A stretch of 32,499 bases of DNA from contig NZ_KQ976354.1 of NCBI RefSeq assembly GCF_000346485.2, forward strand, positions 894,522-927,020. Reading direction: 5' to 3'. Within the stretch, counting starts at the first letter, position 1, and each line of letters opens with the position of its first letter. Origin of the DNA: Scytonema hofmannii PCC 7110. GTDB taxonomy: Bacteria > Cyanobacteriota > Cyanobacteriia > Cyanobacteriales > Nostocaceae. Of this stretch, positions 6,024 to 14,675 are shown one piece after another. The notes beneath the pieces were generated by a model. The model saw nothing but the letters and a program-made list of their open reading frames with translations, made no database searches and was not told the DNA's origin. The translations under genes and the position numbers were made by a program.

Positions 6024-8192
6024 ATGATAAACAACCCATTTGATGCTAATTTCTATCGTGCTGCCAATACCGATCTCGCGGCGGCTGGATTGACAACAGA
6101 CGCCCAACTTTTTTCACATTTCCAAGCTTATGGTTTGGATGAAGGCAGAGCCTTCTCATCACTTGCCGACCTCAGCTTCTATCGTTCTGCTAATAGCGAT
6201 CTAGCTAGTTTTAACAACCGGAATTTATTTAACCATCTGCAAAATTACGGTGTGGCAGAAGGACGACACTTTTCCCCATTTGTAGATCTTTCTTTTTACC
6301 GGGGTATTCATGACGATTTAACTGGGTTAAGCAACGAACAACTCTTTGACCATTTGAATTACGCTGGTGTAGCGGAAGGAAGGAGATTTTCGCCGTTAGT
6401 CGATCTGAATTTTTATCGAGCAGCCAATAGTGACTTGGCAAACTTTAACAATAAACAACTCTTTGACCATTTGAGTTACGCTGGTGTAGCGTCAGGAAAA
6501 AGGTTTTCACAATTTTTTGAGACAGACTTTTATTTGACTAAGTATTCTGACCTCCGGACAGCCTTCAGTAGCACTCCCAAAAACGATCGCCTTGAAGCTC
6601 TAGAACACCTGCTCATCTTTGGGTTGAATGAAAGCCGACAGTTTTCTCAGTTTTTTGATGTCAATTACTACCGGGCTCAGAATTCTGACTTGGTAAGTGC
6701 AGGCTTCAGTGGTAGACAGTTATTAGAACATTTTGAACTGTTCGGTCTGGCGGAAGGGCGCTCCTTTTCTGCTACCGTTGATGTCAATTACTATCGCAAT
6801 ACTTATGGCGATCTCAGAGATGCAAATCTTTCCAATTGGCAATTGTACAACCACTTCCAAACTCATGGTTTAAGTGAGGGACGCGCATCTTCACAATCTT
6901 TCGATGTGCAATTCTATCTGGATTCCAATGCTGACTTGAAAGCAGCTGGTTACAATTATGCTCAAGCATACAACCACTTTTTACTCTACGGTCAACTTGA
7001 GGGACGCCCTGGTGTACCCAACCTCTCACAAAAGTGGATTCGACAAACGGGTACAGAGGGTGATGACTCCTCCTATAGTGTTGCTGTTGATGGCACTGGC
7101 AATGTCTATATGACGGGTTATACTGACGGGTCGTTGGGGGGAACTCTTGCCGGGAGTCAGGATATTTGGGTAACAAAATACAACAGCGATGGCGCAATAC
7201 AGTGGAAGAGACAACTAGACACTGCTGGCAAAGAATTCTCCTACAGTGTTGCTGATAGTGTTGGCAATGTTTACATTACAGGTTTCACCTCTGGTGCTTT
7301 GGAGGGAAGTAATAAAGGAGGTATTGATGCGTGGGTAGGCAAGTATCACAGCGATGGCACGGAGCAGTGGAAAAAACAACTGGGTACTGCAGGCGATGAC
7401 TTCTCCAACAGTGTCACTGTTGATAGTGCCGGTTATGTTTACATTACGGGACACACTGACAATTCTTTGGGGGGAACAAATGCAGGAGATATTGATGCCT
7501 GGGTAGCCAAGTACGACAGTGGTGGAACAATACAGTGGAAAAAACAACTGGGTACTTCTAAATTGGATGTTTCCAATGGTATTGCAATTGATAATGCTAG
7601 CAATGTCTATGTTACAGGTTTCACCTCTGGCGCTTTAGGGGGAATGAATGCCGGAAGTGTTGATGCTTGGGTAACCAAGTATGACGGCAGTGGAACATGG
7701 CAATGGACGAAACAACTAGGTACAGAGGGTGAAGATTATTCCAATAGCATCACTGTTGATACTGCTCTTAATGTTTACATTGTAGGAGATACCTCTGGTT
7801 CTGTGGGGAAAATCAATGCGGGCGGTCAGGACGCTTGGATAGCGAAGTACGGTTCTAATGGCGAACTCCAATGGAAAAAACAACTGGGGAGCGCTGGTGA
7901 TGACTTTGCTTATGGTGTCGTCACTGACAGTGCTGGTTATGTTTACATTACCGGAGATACCGATGATGCTTTGGGGGGAACCAATGCGGGAGGTATTGAT
8001 GCGTGGGTGGCTAAGTATGACAGCAATGGCAACCCACTATTTATCAGGCAGTTTGGTACAGAGGGTGATGACTTTTCTAATGGAATCGCCGTTGCCAGTG
8101 GTGGTCATGTTTACATTACTGGAGATACCGACGGTGGTTTAAGCGGAACAAATGCTGGAAGTATTGATGCTTGGATAACTAAGTACCGTTAA
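6024..8192 (+). CDS. Repeat protein: eight FY..NxDL repeats plus a seven-blade SBBP propeller
   Basis: A 722-residue protein in two halves. Residues about 1-335 contain eight ~40-residue repeats with consensus (F/V)D(L/V)xFYRxxNxDL...L..HF..xGLxEGRxFS; the fifth is a few residues longer. Residues about 336-722 contain exactly seven ~56-residue SBBP repeats (QWKKQLGT.GDDFSNS...VYITG.T.G.LGGTNAG..DAWVAKY), as expected for a closed seven-bladed propeller. SBBP propellers are typically extracellular or adhesive. There is no signal peptide. The FYRxxNxDL repeats occur, as I recall, in cyanobacterial secreted proteins, so export by a type I or other route is possible. No good ribosome binding site precedes the ATG. 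The next gene downstream is the giant CARDB/RTX gene, 317 bases away on the same strand, which suggests a surface-related neighbourhood. Confidence 0.85.
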   Translation: MINNPFDANFYRAANTDLAAAGLTTDAQLFSHFQAYGLDEGRAFSSLADLSFYRSANSDLASFNNRNLFNHLQNYGVAEGRHFSPFVDLSFYRGIHDDLTGLSNEQLFDHLNYAGVAEGRRFSPLVDLNFYRAANSDLANFNNKQLFDHLSYAGVASGKRFSQFFETDFYLTKYSDLRTAFSSTPKNDRLEALEHLLIFGLNESRQFSQFFDVNYYRAQNSDLVSAGFSGRQLLEHFELFGLAEGRSFSATVDVNYYRNTYGDLRDANLSNWQLYNHFQTHGLSEGRASSQSFDVQFYLDSNADLKAAGYNYAQAYNHFLLYGQLEGRPGVPNLSQKWIRQTGTEGDDSSYSVAVDGTGNVYMTGYTDGSLGGTLAGSQDIWVTKYNSDGAIQWKRQLDTAGKEFSYSVADSVGNVYITGFTSGALEGSNKGGIDAWVGKYHSDGTEQWKKQLGTAGDDFSNSVTVDSAGYVYITGHTDNSLGGTNAGDIDAWVAKYDSGGTIQWKKQLGTSKLDVSNGIAIDNASNVYVTGFTSGALGGMNAGSVDAWVTKYDGSGTWQWTKQLGTEGEDYSNSITVDTALNVYIVGDTSGSVGKINAGGQDAWIAKYGSNGELQWKKQLGSAGDDFAYGVVTDSAGYVYITGDTDDALGGTNAGGIDAWVAKYDSNGNPLFIRQFGTEGDDFSNGIAVASGGHVYITGDTDGGLSGTNAGSIDAWITKYR

Positions 8193-8509
8193 TTGGTCCA
8201 ATATGAGGGTGAGTGTTACTAAAGACTAAATAGTTCAGTTGACCGAATCAAAGCAATATATGCATTTTGGCTATCACTCTATTGGCTACTAATCTTTGCG
8301 GATTTAGTTTCAAAAGAGGCAAAGTATGACAGCCGTTGTCCGAAAGAATAAGGGTTTTAACTGCTTTGATTTCCCGCAAGATTTGACAAGGTTTGCCTTG
8401 ATGACACTAGCCCTATCAAGGAAGTAGTTAAATCGGCGAAGTTAGCTAACCGCATTTGAGACTGCCTAAAAAACATTAATAAAAGATTTGAAAATTCCGG
8501 AGCATTCTT
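8193..8509. other. Spacer before the giant CARDB/RTX gene; no gene seen
   Basis: 317 bases with no coding signal. The last part carries GGAG at 8499-8502 seven bases before the ATG at 8510. It presumably contains the promoter of the split gene, but no confident -35/-10 pair was identified. Confidence 0.5.
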
Positions 8510-10489
8510 ATGAGTAATAACAATCCCATTAACCTACCCTTTAGTTTAATTGATGGAGATGCTTTTCCGTGGGAAATCACAGCAGACGGGGAATTGGAAT
8601 ACGGTCGTATAGCAGCCAACTCAGATACAGGCGAGCAATATTTTCAATCTTATGGAGGATTGTACAACAACTTTTACAGTTATCACAGCGCCGATGCTTA
8701 TACGGAAGATAATGGTCGTGAAGTTGTCGTAGCTCCCAGATATTTGGGGAATGGATACGGTGGAGATTCGGAAATTTCACTATCACGAAAAGTCTACGTT
8801 TCAGAAAACTCTGGCTTTGTTCGGATTTTAGATATTGTCAAAAATACATATTCAGAACCTTGGCAATATGACCATAGGGTTTACAATAACTCATATAACT
8901 TGCCATCAAATATTACCAAAACCTCAAGTGGAAACAGCAAATTAAACCTGGATGATAACTGGTTAGTTTTAGATAGTATAAGCGATAACAATACTAGTGA
9001 TATAGTTCGAGTCATAGCTGGAACGGGTGGTTATCGTCCTTATCAGGTTTCAAATGGGAATTCTTCTGATGTTATATACAGGCTACAATTGGCTCCGGGC
9101 GAAACTCAAATTGTCATGCACTTTATTGCCCGCACTTCCGATGTCGCGACTGCCTTAGCAAAAGGAGACCAGCTCGCACTTTTGGGTATGAATGCTTTAG
9201 CGGGAATGACAGAGGAAGAAAAGAGACAAGTTATCAACTTTAGCACTGGTTTTAATAATAAACTACCGCCTGACTTGATAGTTGAGTCGGCTCAAATACT
9301 TCTAGGTGAAGTTCCCATTTCGGATGGAAATATTTCAGTGACTTTGAATGTCAAAAACCAAGGAAGTGGGGCATTACTAGAAGACATAAGCCGTGGAACG
9401 GTTTATATTTCAGATGATAATAAACTTGATGAAAATGATAGAGCAATATATTCGTGGAGTCAATATTTAGAAAACTCCATGATGCCTAATACCAGCTATG
9501 AAATAACTGAAAGCATTAATTTGTCGCAGATAAAACCGGGACATAAATTCTTAATTTTTGAAGTAGATGGATTTTATGGCAACACTTCATATCATTATTA
9601 CAATGAAGAAATTGAATCTAATGAATCTAACAATGTATTAGCCATACCTATTGAAGTCAAAGCACCTGATTTAGATATCATAGAAGCCAATATAGAAAAT
9701 GGACAGCCGCCAAGTGAAGTCTCTTGGGGTCAGAAGATATCAGTTTCTTGGTCTGTCAAAAACCAAAGTAATAATATTCCTGCTCCTGATAATTGGTCCG
9801 ATCGCATTTATATTTCTAGTGACCCTTATTTTGATAAACAAGACTTGTCCTTTGATATAGATGTCGAGTACATAGATCGGCATACACCATTGGCTCCCGG
9901 TGCTACGTATAAGATTCAAAAAAACATTACTATTCCAGGTGGAAGCGAGAAATACCTTGGGAGTAAGTACCTAGTATTTGTAGCAGATGATTTTGATAAT
10001 CAAGGGGAAACCGATGAAGGTAACAACGTTTACGTCTACCCAATACCTATAGAGTTTAAAGCCCCAGACCTGACCATTACAACAAACCCAGATGTTTCCC
10101 TTCCCCCTACAGCCATTCCGGGACAGCAAATACCAGTTTCTTGGATTGTTACCAATCAAGGAAATGGTGCAGCAATAGCCAACTGGTACGATTACGTTTA
10201 TCTATCCAACAATACAACTTTTGAATCCTGGCAAGATACACCTTTAACTAGTATTGCTGTAAGAACGCCGCTAGCTACTGGTGCTAGCTATACCAGTGAA
10301 GACAAAGTTATTACTATACCAACCACAGCTAAGGGTCCTCAATACTTGCTGTTTGTAGCTGATGGATATGACAGTTGGAACGATATACTAAGACTGCACA
10401 CAACTTCAATACACTTTTGGGATCTGCTGTCACCATCACGAATCCCATTCATCCGTTGTACGGTCAGTCAGTGGTTGTGCGGCAGATAA
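8510..10489 (+). CDS. Giant CARDB/RTX secreted protein, 5' part (interrupted at 10373)
   Basis: The genuine gene part is 8510-10376, about 622 codons; codons beyond that belong to the inserted element and end at 10489. Residues 1-245 form an N-terminal domain I do not recognise (FSLIDGDAFPWEITADGELE, later RLQLAPGETQIVMHFIARTS). Then come CARDB-type (cell-adhesion-related, Ig-like) domains beginning PPDLIVESA (about 254), APDLDIIEA (about 385) and APDLTITTN (about 522), each with the NQG/NxS, DRIYIS and DEGNNVYVYPI features. The third stops at VADGYDSW, exactly where other copies continue with acidic, Asn-rich residues. That continuation is found at 17216, in the same frame. GGAG at 8499-8502 supports the ATG. 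The 3' part encodes RTX repeats, so the whole protein is probably exported by a type I system without an N-terminal signal. Confidence 0.88.
   Translation: MSNNNPINLPFSLIDGDAFPWEITADGELEYGRIAANSDTGEQYFQSYGGLYNNFYSYHSADAYTEDNGREVVVAPRYLGNGYGGDSEISLSRKVYVSENSGFVRILDIVKNTYSEPWQYDHRVYNNSYNLPSNITKTSSGNSKLNLDDNWLVLDSISDNNTSDIVRVIAGTGGYRPYQVSNGNSSDVIYRLQLAPGETQIVMHFIARTSDVATALAKGDQLALLGMNALAGMTEEEKRQVINFSTGFNNKLPPDLIVESAQILLGEVPISDGNISVTLNVKNQGSGALLEDISRGTVYISDDNKLDENDRAIYSWSQYLENSMMPNTSYEITESINLSQIKPGHKFLIFEVDGFYGNTSYHYYNEEIESNESNNVLAIPIEVKAPDLDIIEANIENGQPPSEVSWGQKISVSWSVKNQSNNIPAPDNWSDRIYISSDPYFDKQDLSFDIDVEYIDRHTPLAPGATYKIQKNITIPGGSEKYLGSKYLVFVADDFDNQGETDEGNNVYVYPIPIEFKAPDLTITTNPDVSLPPTAIPGQQIPVSWIVTNQGNGAAIANWYDYVYLSNNTTFESWQDTPLTSIAVRTPLATGASYTSEDKVITIPTTAKGPQYLLFVADGYDSWNDILRLHTTSIHFWDLLSPSRIPFIRCTVSQWLCGR
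10373..10376 (+). other. Proposed left attachment core (attL), AGTT
   Basis: AGTT in the context GATATGACAGTTGGAACG. The central GT could be the two-base overlap used by serine recombinases. The choice rests on the restored frames on both the host and the element side, not on a long repeat. Confidence 0.6.
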
Positions 10490-10872
10490 GCAAAGTCGGT
10501 AAGACCATTAAAATAATCGTGGAACATCCAGACGGTGGACTTTTGTCCTTACCTGCAGAAGAAACCACCCTCTCCTTATCAGAAGGTGGTGTAATGAGAG
10601 CAGATACAACCCGATTATTTGACCCTGAGAAATTACTGCGCTTGAGCGAGTGGATGGCGGCTCGTTCAAAATCCGTGCTAGAGAAATTGTCTTGTGTTCC
10701 AGAAGATCAAGAAGCTGAACACAAGAAAACAAATGACACAACAGGAGCGAAAGCAGTGCGTTCTACCAGAAAAAAGCTCAGAACGTATGCAACGACTAAT
10801 CAAACTGACAGCACAGCTGGTGGACAAAATGCTGTCAAAAACCAGCCCACTAAATGTCCAGACAAGGAGTAA
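10375..10872 (+). CDS. DUF5372-like protein of the element, start codon separated by integration
   Basis: Residues about 17-50 (VTITNPIHPLYGQ, then LLSLPAEETTL) resemble the DUF5372 family, small proteins encoded just upstream of large serine recombinases in many mobile elements; function unknown. The C-terminal third is polar and low complexity. In the integrated form only a TTG at 10375 without a ribosome binding site is available, and the codon before it in frame (10372-10374) follows a TGA. In a circularised element the right end would supply GAGGTG and an ATG (17200) reading MNTPWE directly into this frame, giving about 171 residues. It ends five bases before the recombinase ATG, an operon-like spacing. 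Confidence 0.7.
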   Translation: MERYTKTAHNFNTLLGSAVTITNPIHPLYGQSVVVRQISKVGKTIKIIVEHPDGGLLSLPAEETTLSLSEGGVMRADTTRLFDPEKLLRLSEWMAARSKSVLEKLSCVPEDQEAEHKKTNDTTGAKAVRSTRKKLRTYATTNQTDSTAGGQNAVKNQPTKCPDKE

Positions 10873-10877
10873 GACTG

Positions 10878-12956
10878 ATGAACAATAAAATCAGAAAAAC
10901 TCATCTGGAACGGAGTGCCATTGTTTATTTACGACAATCGACACCAATACAAGTCGAATTTAACCGTGAAAGTACACAAAGGCAGTATGCTCTGGCTGAC
11001 CGTGCTAGTGCTTTGGGTTGGGATAAAAGCCAAATCAAAGTTTTAGACAGGGACTTGGGAAAAAGTGGTCAAACCACAGCAGGACGAGAAGATTTTCATC
11101 AACTTATGGCGGCGGTGGGTTTAGGAGAAGTTGGTGCAGTTTTTGCTTTGGAAGCGTCACGATTTTCTCGTTCCCAAGCAGATTGGCATAAACTTTTAGA
11201 TATCTGTGCGCTGACAGATACCTTAATAATTGACCATGATGGGATTTACGACCCAAATGATTTTAATGACCGAGTGATATTGGGGTTTAAGGGAACTTGG
11301 AGTCACACGGAACTGCATGGTATGCGTTTACGTTTACAGGGAGCCAAACTCAATAAAGCCAAAAAAGGAGAACTGCGTTGTTCTCCACCGACTGGCTATG
11401 TATACGACCCTGAAGGGCAATTAGTATTAGACCCGGATGAAGGTGTAGTTGCGGCGATACAGCTAGCCTTTCAACAGTTCCGCCGGTTGAGAACCGCGTT
11501 TGGGGTCATGCGCTACTTTTGTGTGAACCAAATTCCTTTCCCAAGAAGGCGTTGGCGACCTGGGCAGATTGGTACACTTCATTGGGGACCCGCCAACCTG
11601 AGTCGTATAACAGCCCTACTGCACAACCCAACTTACACAGGAACCTATGTGTATGGTAGACGACGCAGCCTGAATGTCATTGAGGATGGGCAAATCAAGA
11701 AGGTTAAAATCCAGCAACTACCCCAAGAAGAATGGAAAGTAATTATCCACAATGCTCACGAAGCTTACATTAGTTGGTCTGAGTATTTGTCTAATCGTGA
11801 GCAACTGAGACAAAACAGCCCAAATTCCATCTCTGATGGATCTCTAGGCACACCAAGAGTTGGCTTTGCGCTCCTGCAAGGTTTAGTAATTTGTGGTAAA
11901 TGCGGTCGAAGGATGAGTCCAAGGTATCACGGTACGGGTGGTTGTAGAGCGGCTTATGAATGTACCCAAGCTCGTAAACAAGATGGTAACATGGGTGTTT
12001 GTTGGAGTGTTGCAGGAGCAGCAATTGATACAGCTGTTGCAGCTCATGTACTTGAAGCTTTCACGTCTGAACAACTTGACATTTCCCTTGCTGTGTTGTC
12101 GGAGTTGGAAAATCAAGCACATGAGACAGATAAAACATGGCAACTCAGGCTTGAAAGGGCACGTTATGAAGCTGACAGAGCTTTCCGACAATATGATGCC
12201 ACCGAGCCTGAGAATCGTCTAGTCGCCCGTACACTAGAAAGACGGTGGAATGAAAAATTACAACAGTTGACGGAATTAGAAGAGGCATACTCACTCGCCC
12301 ACCAAGTACAAAGGCTGGAATTAACAGCAGCGCAACGGCAACAAATTTTACACTTAGCCAATGATATTCCCACACTTTGGCACGCTAGTTGCACGACAAA
12401 CCAAGAGCGTAAAGAGATACTGGGGTTGTTAGTAAAACAAGTTGCTATTACCCCAATTGATGCTCCAGAACGTTCCACTCGTGTCCAAATACTCTGGCAT
12501 ACAGGAGCTACAAGTGAGCTGATTGCGACACGTCCAACAAATGCAGAAAAATTCCGAACACCCAACGAAGTCATTCAACTCATTGAAGAATTAGCACAGG
12601 GTCGAACTGATACCGAAATTGCCTCGGAACTGAATCGCCGAGGTTTGGTGGGTGGTACAGGACGTGCTTTTACGAAAAAAGGTATCGCCTGGATTCGCTG
12701 GAAATTTGGGATTTACAAGCCTTTAAGCGACCCAATTGTTGCGAAATCGGGGGTTAGCCCGGAAGGTTATTATTCCACCAGTGCCCTGGCGTCAAAACTG
12801 GGTGTTGGAATTCATACCATCTATTACTGGCGAGACAAAGGAATTATTGAGGCATTTCAAGAAACGGATAGAAGTCCCTGGTGGTATATAGTCACACCAG
12901 AAGTTTTAGAGACTTTACGTCAAAAAATCCGCCGCGTACCAGTTAAATCTGAATAA
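10878..12956 (+). CDS. Large serine recombinase (integrase/excisionase of the element)
   Basis: A 692-residue protein of the resolvase/invertase superfamily. The N-terminal catalytic domain has YLRQST with nucleophile Ser21 and the arginine-rich ALEASRFSRSQADW segment. A recombinase domain follows (about 160-320, including HNPTYTGTYVYG), then a zinc-ribbon (VICGKCGRRM ... YECTQ ... GVC, about 335-375), a coiled-coil stretch (about 395-480) and a C-terminal helix-turn-helix of MerR-like type (YYSTSALASKLGVGIHTIYY). It would cut and rejoin attL and attR through a Ser-DNA link. The start at 10878 is chosen because AAGGAG (10864-10869) precedes it by eight bases; an ATG at 10854 overlaps the upstream gene and lacks a site. 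It is full length, with all key features present. A terminator follows at 13000-13036. Confidence 0.92.
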   Translation: MNNKIRKTHLERSAIVYLRQSTPIQVEFNRESTQRQYALADRASALGWDKSQIKVLDRDLGKSGQTTAGREDFHQLMAAVGLGEVGAVFALEASRFSRSQADWHKLLDICALTDTLIIDHDGIYDPNDFNDRVILGFKGTWSHTELHGMRLRLQGAKLNKAKKGELRCSPPTGYVYDPEGQLVLDPDEGVVAAIQLAFQQFRRLRTAFGVMRYFCVNQIPFPRRRWRPGQIGTLHWGPANLSRITALLHNPTYTGTYVYGRRRSLNVIEDGQIKKVKIQQLPQEEWKVIIHNAHEAYISWSEYLSNREQLRQNSPNSISDGSLGTPRVGFALLQGLVICGKCGRRMSPRYHGTGGCRAAYECTQARKQDGNMGVCWSVAGAAIDTAVAAHVLEAFTSEQLDISLAVLSELENQAHETDKTWQLRLERARYEADRAFRQYDATEPENRLVARTLERRWNEKLQQLTELEEAYSLAHQVQRLELTAAQRQQILHLANDIPTLWHASCTTNQERKEILGLLVKQVAITPIDAPERSTRVQILWHTGATSELIATRPTNAEKFRTPNEVIQLIEELAQGRTDTEIASELNRRGLVGGTGRAFTKKGIAWIRWKFGIYKPLSDPIVAKSGVSPEGYYSTSALASKLGVGIHTIYYWRDKGIIEAFQETDRSPWWYIVTPEVLETLRQKIRRVPVKSE

Positions 12957-12999
12957 TTCTCCTAAAGTCGTGAGCCGAAAATCATAGTTGTAGTCGTGT

Positions 13000-13036
13000 A
13001 CCCCTTCGAGTAATTTTGTACTTAAGGGGTTTTATA
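13000..13036 (+). terminator. Rho-independent terminator after the recombinase gene
   Basis: ACCCCTT (13000-13006) pairs with AAGGGGT (13024-13030), the stem extending through AGTA/TACT, followed by TTTTAT. It is 43 bases past the recombinase stop. Confidence 0.75.
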
Positions 13037-13160
13037 TCATGTCGAGCTGATTAGTTATCAAAAAGGCGATCTGTGCAAAAGCCGGAAATCCTCTTTCCCA
13101 CTGCTCCCAGCCAAGAGCAAAGCTGCGGTCTTGACGATCGGTCTTTAACCGGACTTGATA

Positions 13161-14321
13161 TTACTGTATATCTGGTGAGGTCTTTTCGATAAATTTTTGA
13201 CCATCAAAATACCAGGCGATTCCATCTGGGTCATGAAGAGAAGTCCATTGTCCAAAATTTCGCGAGTTTTTCTTGTGACGAATGGTGCTGGGAGAAACGT
13301 TTAGTCTTCTTGCTAACGCTGCACCTGTAAGGTGAAGTGGTACTTTCAGGGAATTTAGATTTTCATCGGACTGAAGTAAGCTACTTGGGCACTTAAGTGG
13401 CTCACTATTGACCGATGGTACTTGGCGATGATTATTTTCTTCGGCCAGTGATAGTCCACTTAGAGAGTCACTAAGTGGCTCACTTGTCAGATTTTCTGTA
13501 CCTTCCGATTTTTCTAAGATATTGACTCTTGTTGGTTCACCCTTGTGCTCACTTAAGGAGAATTCGACTGAAAATTCTTTTGCTTCACAAGTGCTTGTTT
13601 GCTTCGGCACTACTAATTGGTTGAAAGATGCTAGTGACTCATCTATTGCTACATATGTATCTCCGAGTTCCTTCTCAATAACTTCAGCCGTTTTCACAAA
13701 GTCTGGTGTGCTTTCTAGTCGCTCACTTATCAACTCACCGTTGGTAGGTGTGTTTTCCTCAACCAGTGGATAGTTTAAGATCGATTCGCCAGTTGGCACG
13801 TCTAATAGTGACTCACTTACTAGCTCACTATTGACGGGTGCGGTTTCACGAACAGATGACTTTACTAATTGAGTGTCGCCATCTGCCCCAGTTGTTTGTA
13901 ACTCACTTATAAATGTATTCGCGGAGGTAAGTACAGACTCGTTTGTCAAGTCAAAGGTTGTGTTGTCCGATTTATTTGGTGGCTCACTTAAGTGCTCGTA
14001 GTTGTCAGACTGATGCCGCGCTTCGTTGGCTAAAAGTAGCTCACCAGATGATAGACGAGTGTACTGACTCATTGCCTGCTTGAGTAATGCTACATCCTCA
14101 AGCAGACTGCTCACCTTCACCTCTAAATCCTCAATCCGCTTTGGATTGCCTGATAGCTCACTTGGTAGCACATTAGGTATGCTACCAAAGAAGTAAGTCT
14201 CAAGAATTGCCACGATAGCCGCAGAATCTGACTTTAATCCTTGAGAACGCTTAAATTCCACCAGCCGTTCGTAGACGTATGGTGGTGGGTAGGCTGCTAC
14301 ACGGGGATTTTCTGTTGCCAT
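13161..14321 (-). CDS. Element-borne protein with N-terminal and C-terminal DNA-binding-like regions
   Basis: A 386-residue protein on the strand opposite to the recombinase. Residues 1-50 (AAYPPPYVYERLVEFKRSQG, then KSDSAAIVAILETYF) look like a short DNA-binding domain found in cyanobacterial plasmid and mobile-element proteins. Residues about 60-85 are a probable coiled coil. Residues about 90-330 are acidic, Ser/Glu-rich and internally repetitive (SELVSESLL, GELISERLES). Residues about 335-380 hold a helix-turn-helix (LTGAALARRLNVSPSTIRHK) and an aromatic tail. It could be an element regulator or a recombination directionality factor; neither is proven. The DNA carries an unusual density of CTCACTT words on the plus strand. 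An inverted repeat at 14348-14389 just upstream may be its operator. Confidence 0.7.
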   Translation of the reverse strand: MATENPRVAAYPPPYVYERLVEFKRSQGLKSDSAAIVAILETYFFGSIPNVLPSELSGNPKRIEDLEVKVSSLLEDVALLKQAMSQYTRLSSGELLLANEARHQSDNYEHLSEPPNKSDNTTFDLTNESVLTSANTFISELQTTGADGDTQLVKSSVRETAPVNSELVSESLLDVPTGESILNYPLVEENTPTNGELISERLESTPDFVKTAEVIEKELGDTYVAIDESLASFNQLVVPKQTSTCEAKEFSVEFSLSEHKGEPTRVNILEKSEGTENLTSEPLSDSLSGLSLAEENNHRQVPSVNSEPLKCPSSLLQSDENLNSLKVPLHLTGAALARRLNVSPSTIRHKKNSRNFGQWTSLHDPDGIAWYFDGQKFIEKTSPDIQ

Positions 14322-14347
14322 ACAACTGACCCCAATAGTTTTTACTT

Positions 14348-14389
14348 CACTAGTTTACAGCCATAAGGCTCACTTTTAGCTTACTAGTG
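14348..14389. promoter_or_regulatory. Possible operator: CACTAGT ... ACTAGTG inverted repeat
   Basis: CACTAGT (14348-14354) and ACTAGTG (14383-14389) flank GCCATAAGGC and one GCTCACTT word, 27-68 bases upstream of the 386-residue gene. The same CTCACTT word recurs many times inside that gene, suggesting a binding motif. Function is inferred. Confidence 0.35.
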
Positions 14390-14413
14390 GGCTACCAAAG
14401 AAGAAGCAGCTTT

Positions 14414-14475
14414 GCTGGGAGTGGGGAGCAGGGAGAAAGTTCCTCCCCCTGCACCCTGCACCCTGCCCCCTGCCT
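14414..14475. repeat. CCCTGC-type short repeats with a complementary GGGAGCAGGGAG
   Basis: Several CCCTGCA/CCCTGCC units preceded by GGGAGTGGGGAGCAGGGAG on the same strand, which can pair with them. The same repeat type appears at 17113-17174 near the right end of the element. Confidence 0.7.
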
Positions 14476-14578
14476 CTTTTTTCTGCTCTCCTGCTTCATC
14501 TTGACCCATTAGCTATCAAAGTAGTAGACAATAGAGCGAGTCAGAGGAAACAGGGCACTCTGAGAAGAAGATGGGAAA

Positions 14579-14599
14579 ATGGAAAAACAACCTATCAAA
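14579..14599 (+). pseudogene. First seven codons of the split four-helix-bundle gene
   Basis: ATG GAA AAA CAA CCT ATC AAA (MEKQPIK) ends exactly where the IS200/IS605 element begins. The next codons of the gene (SHEDLAVYQMA) are at 16696. A purine-rich GAGAAGAAG lies just upstream as a weak ribosome binding site. Confidence 0.75.
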
Positions 14600-14619
14600 A
14601 CAGCATGGGAGGGTGAGAA

Positions 14620-14640
14620 CCCCTGCGCTTCAGCCAGGGG
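14620..14640. other. Left-end hairpin of the IS200/IS605 element
   Basis: CCCCTG, nine-base loop CGCTTCAGC, CAGGGG. It lies 20 bases inside the left boundary, where the HUH transposase is expected to bind. Confidence 0.7.
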
Positions 14641-14653
14641 ATGAAACCCGACT

Positions 14654-14673
14654 CAACAGGTTTTAACCTGTTG
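14654..14673 (-). terminator. Hairpin just past tnpA
   Basis: CAACAGGTT (14654-14662) and AACCTGTTG (14665-14673), a perfect 9 bp stem with a two-base loop, three bases beyond the tnpA stop. It has no long T-run. It may limit tnpA transcription or be part of the transposon end structure. Confidence 0.5.
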
Positions 14674-14675
14674 TC

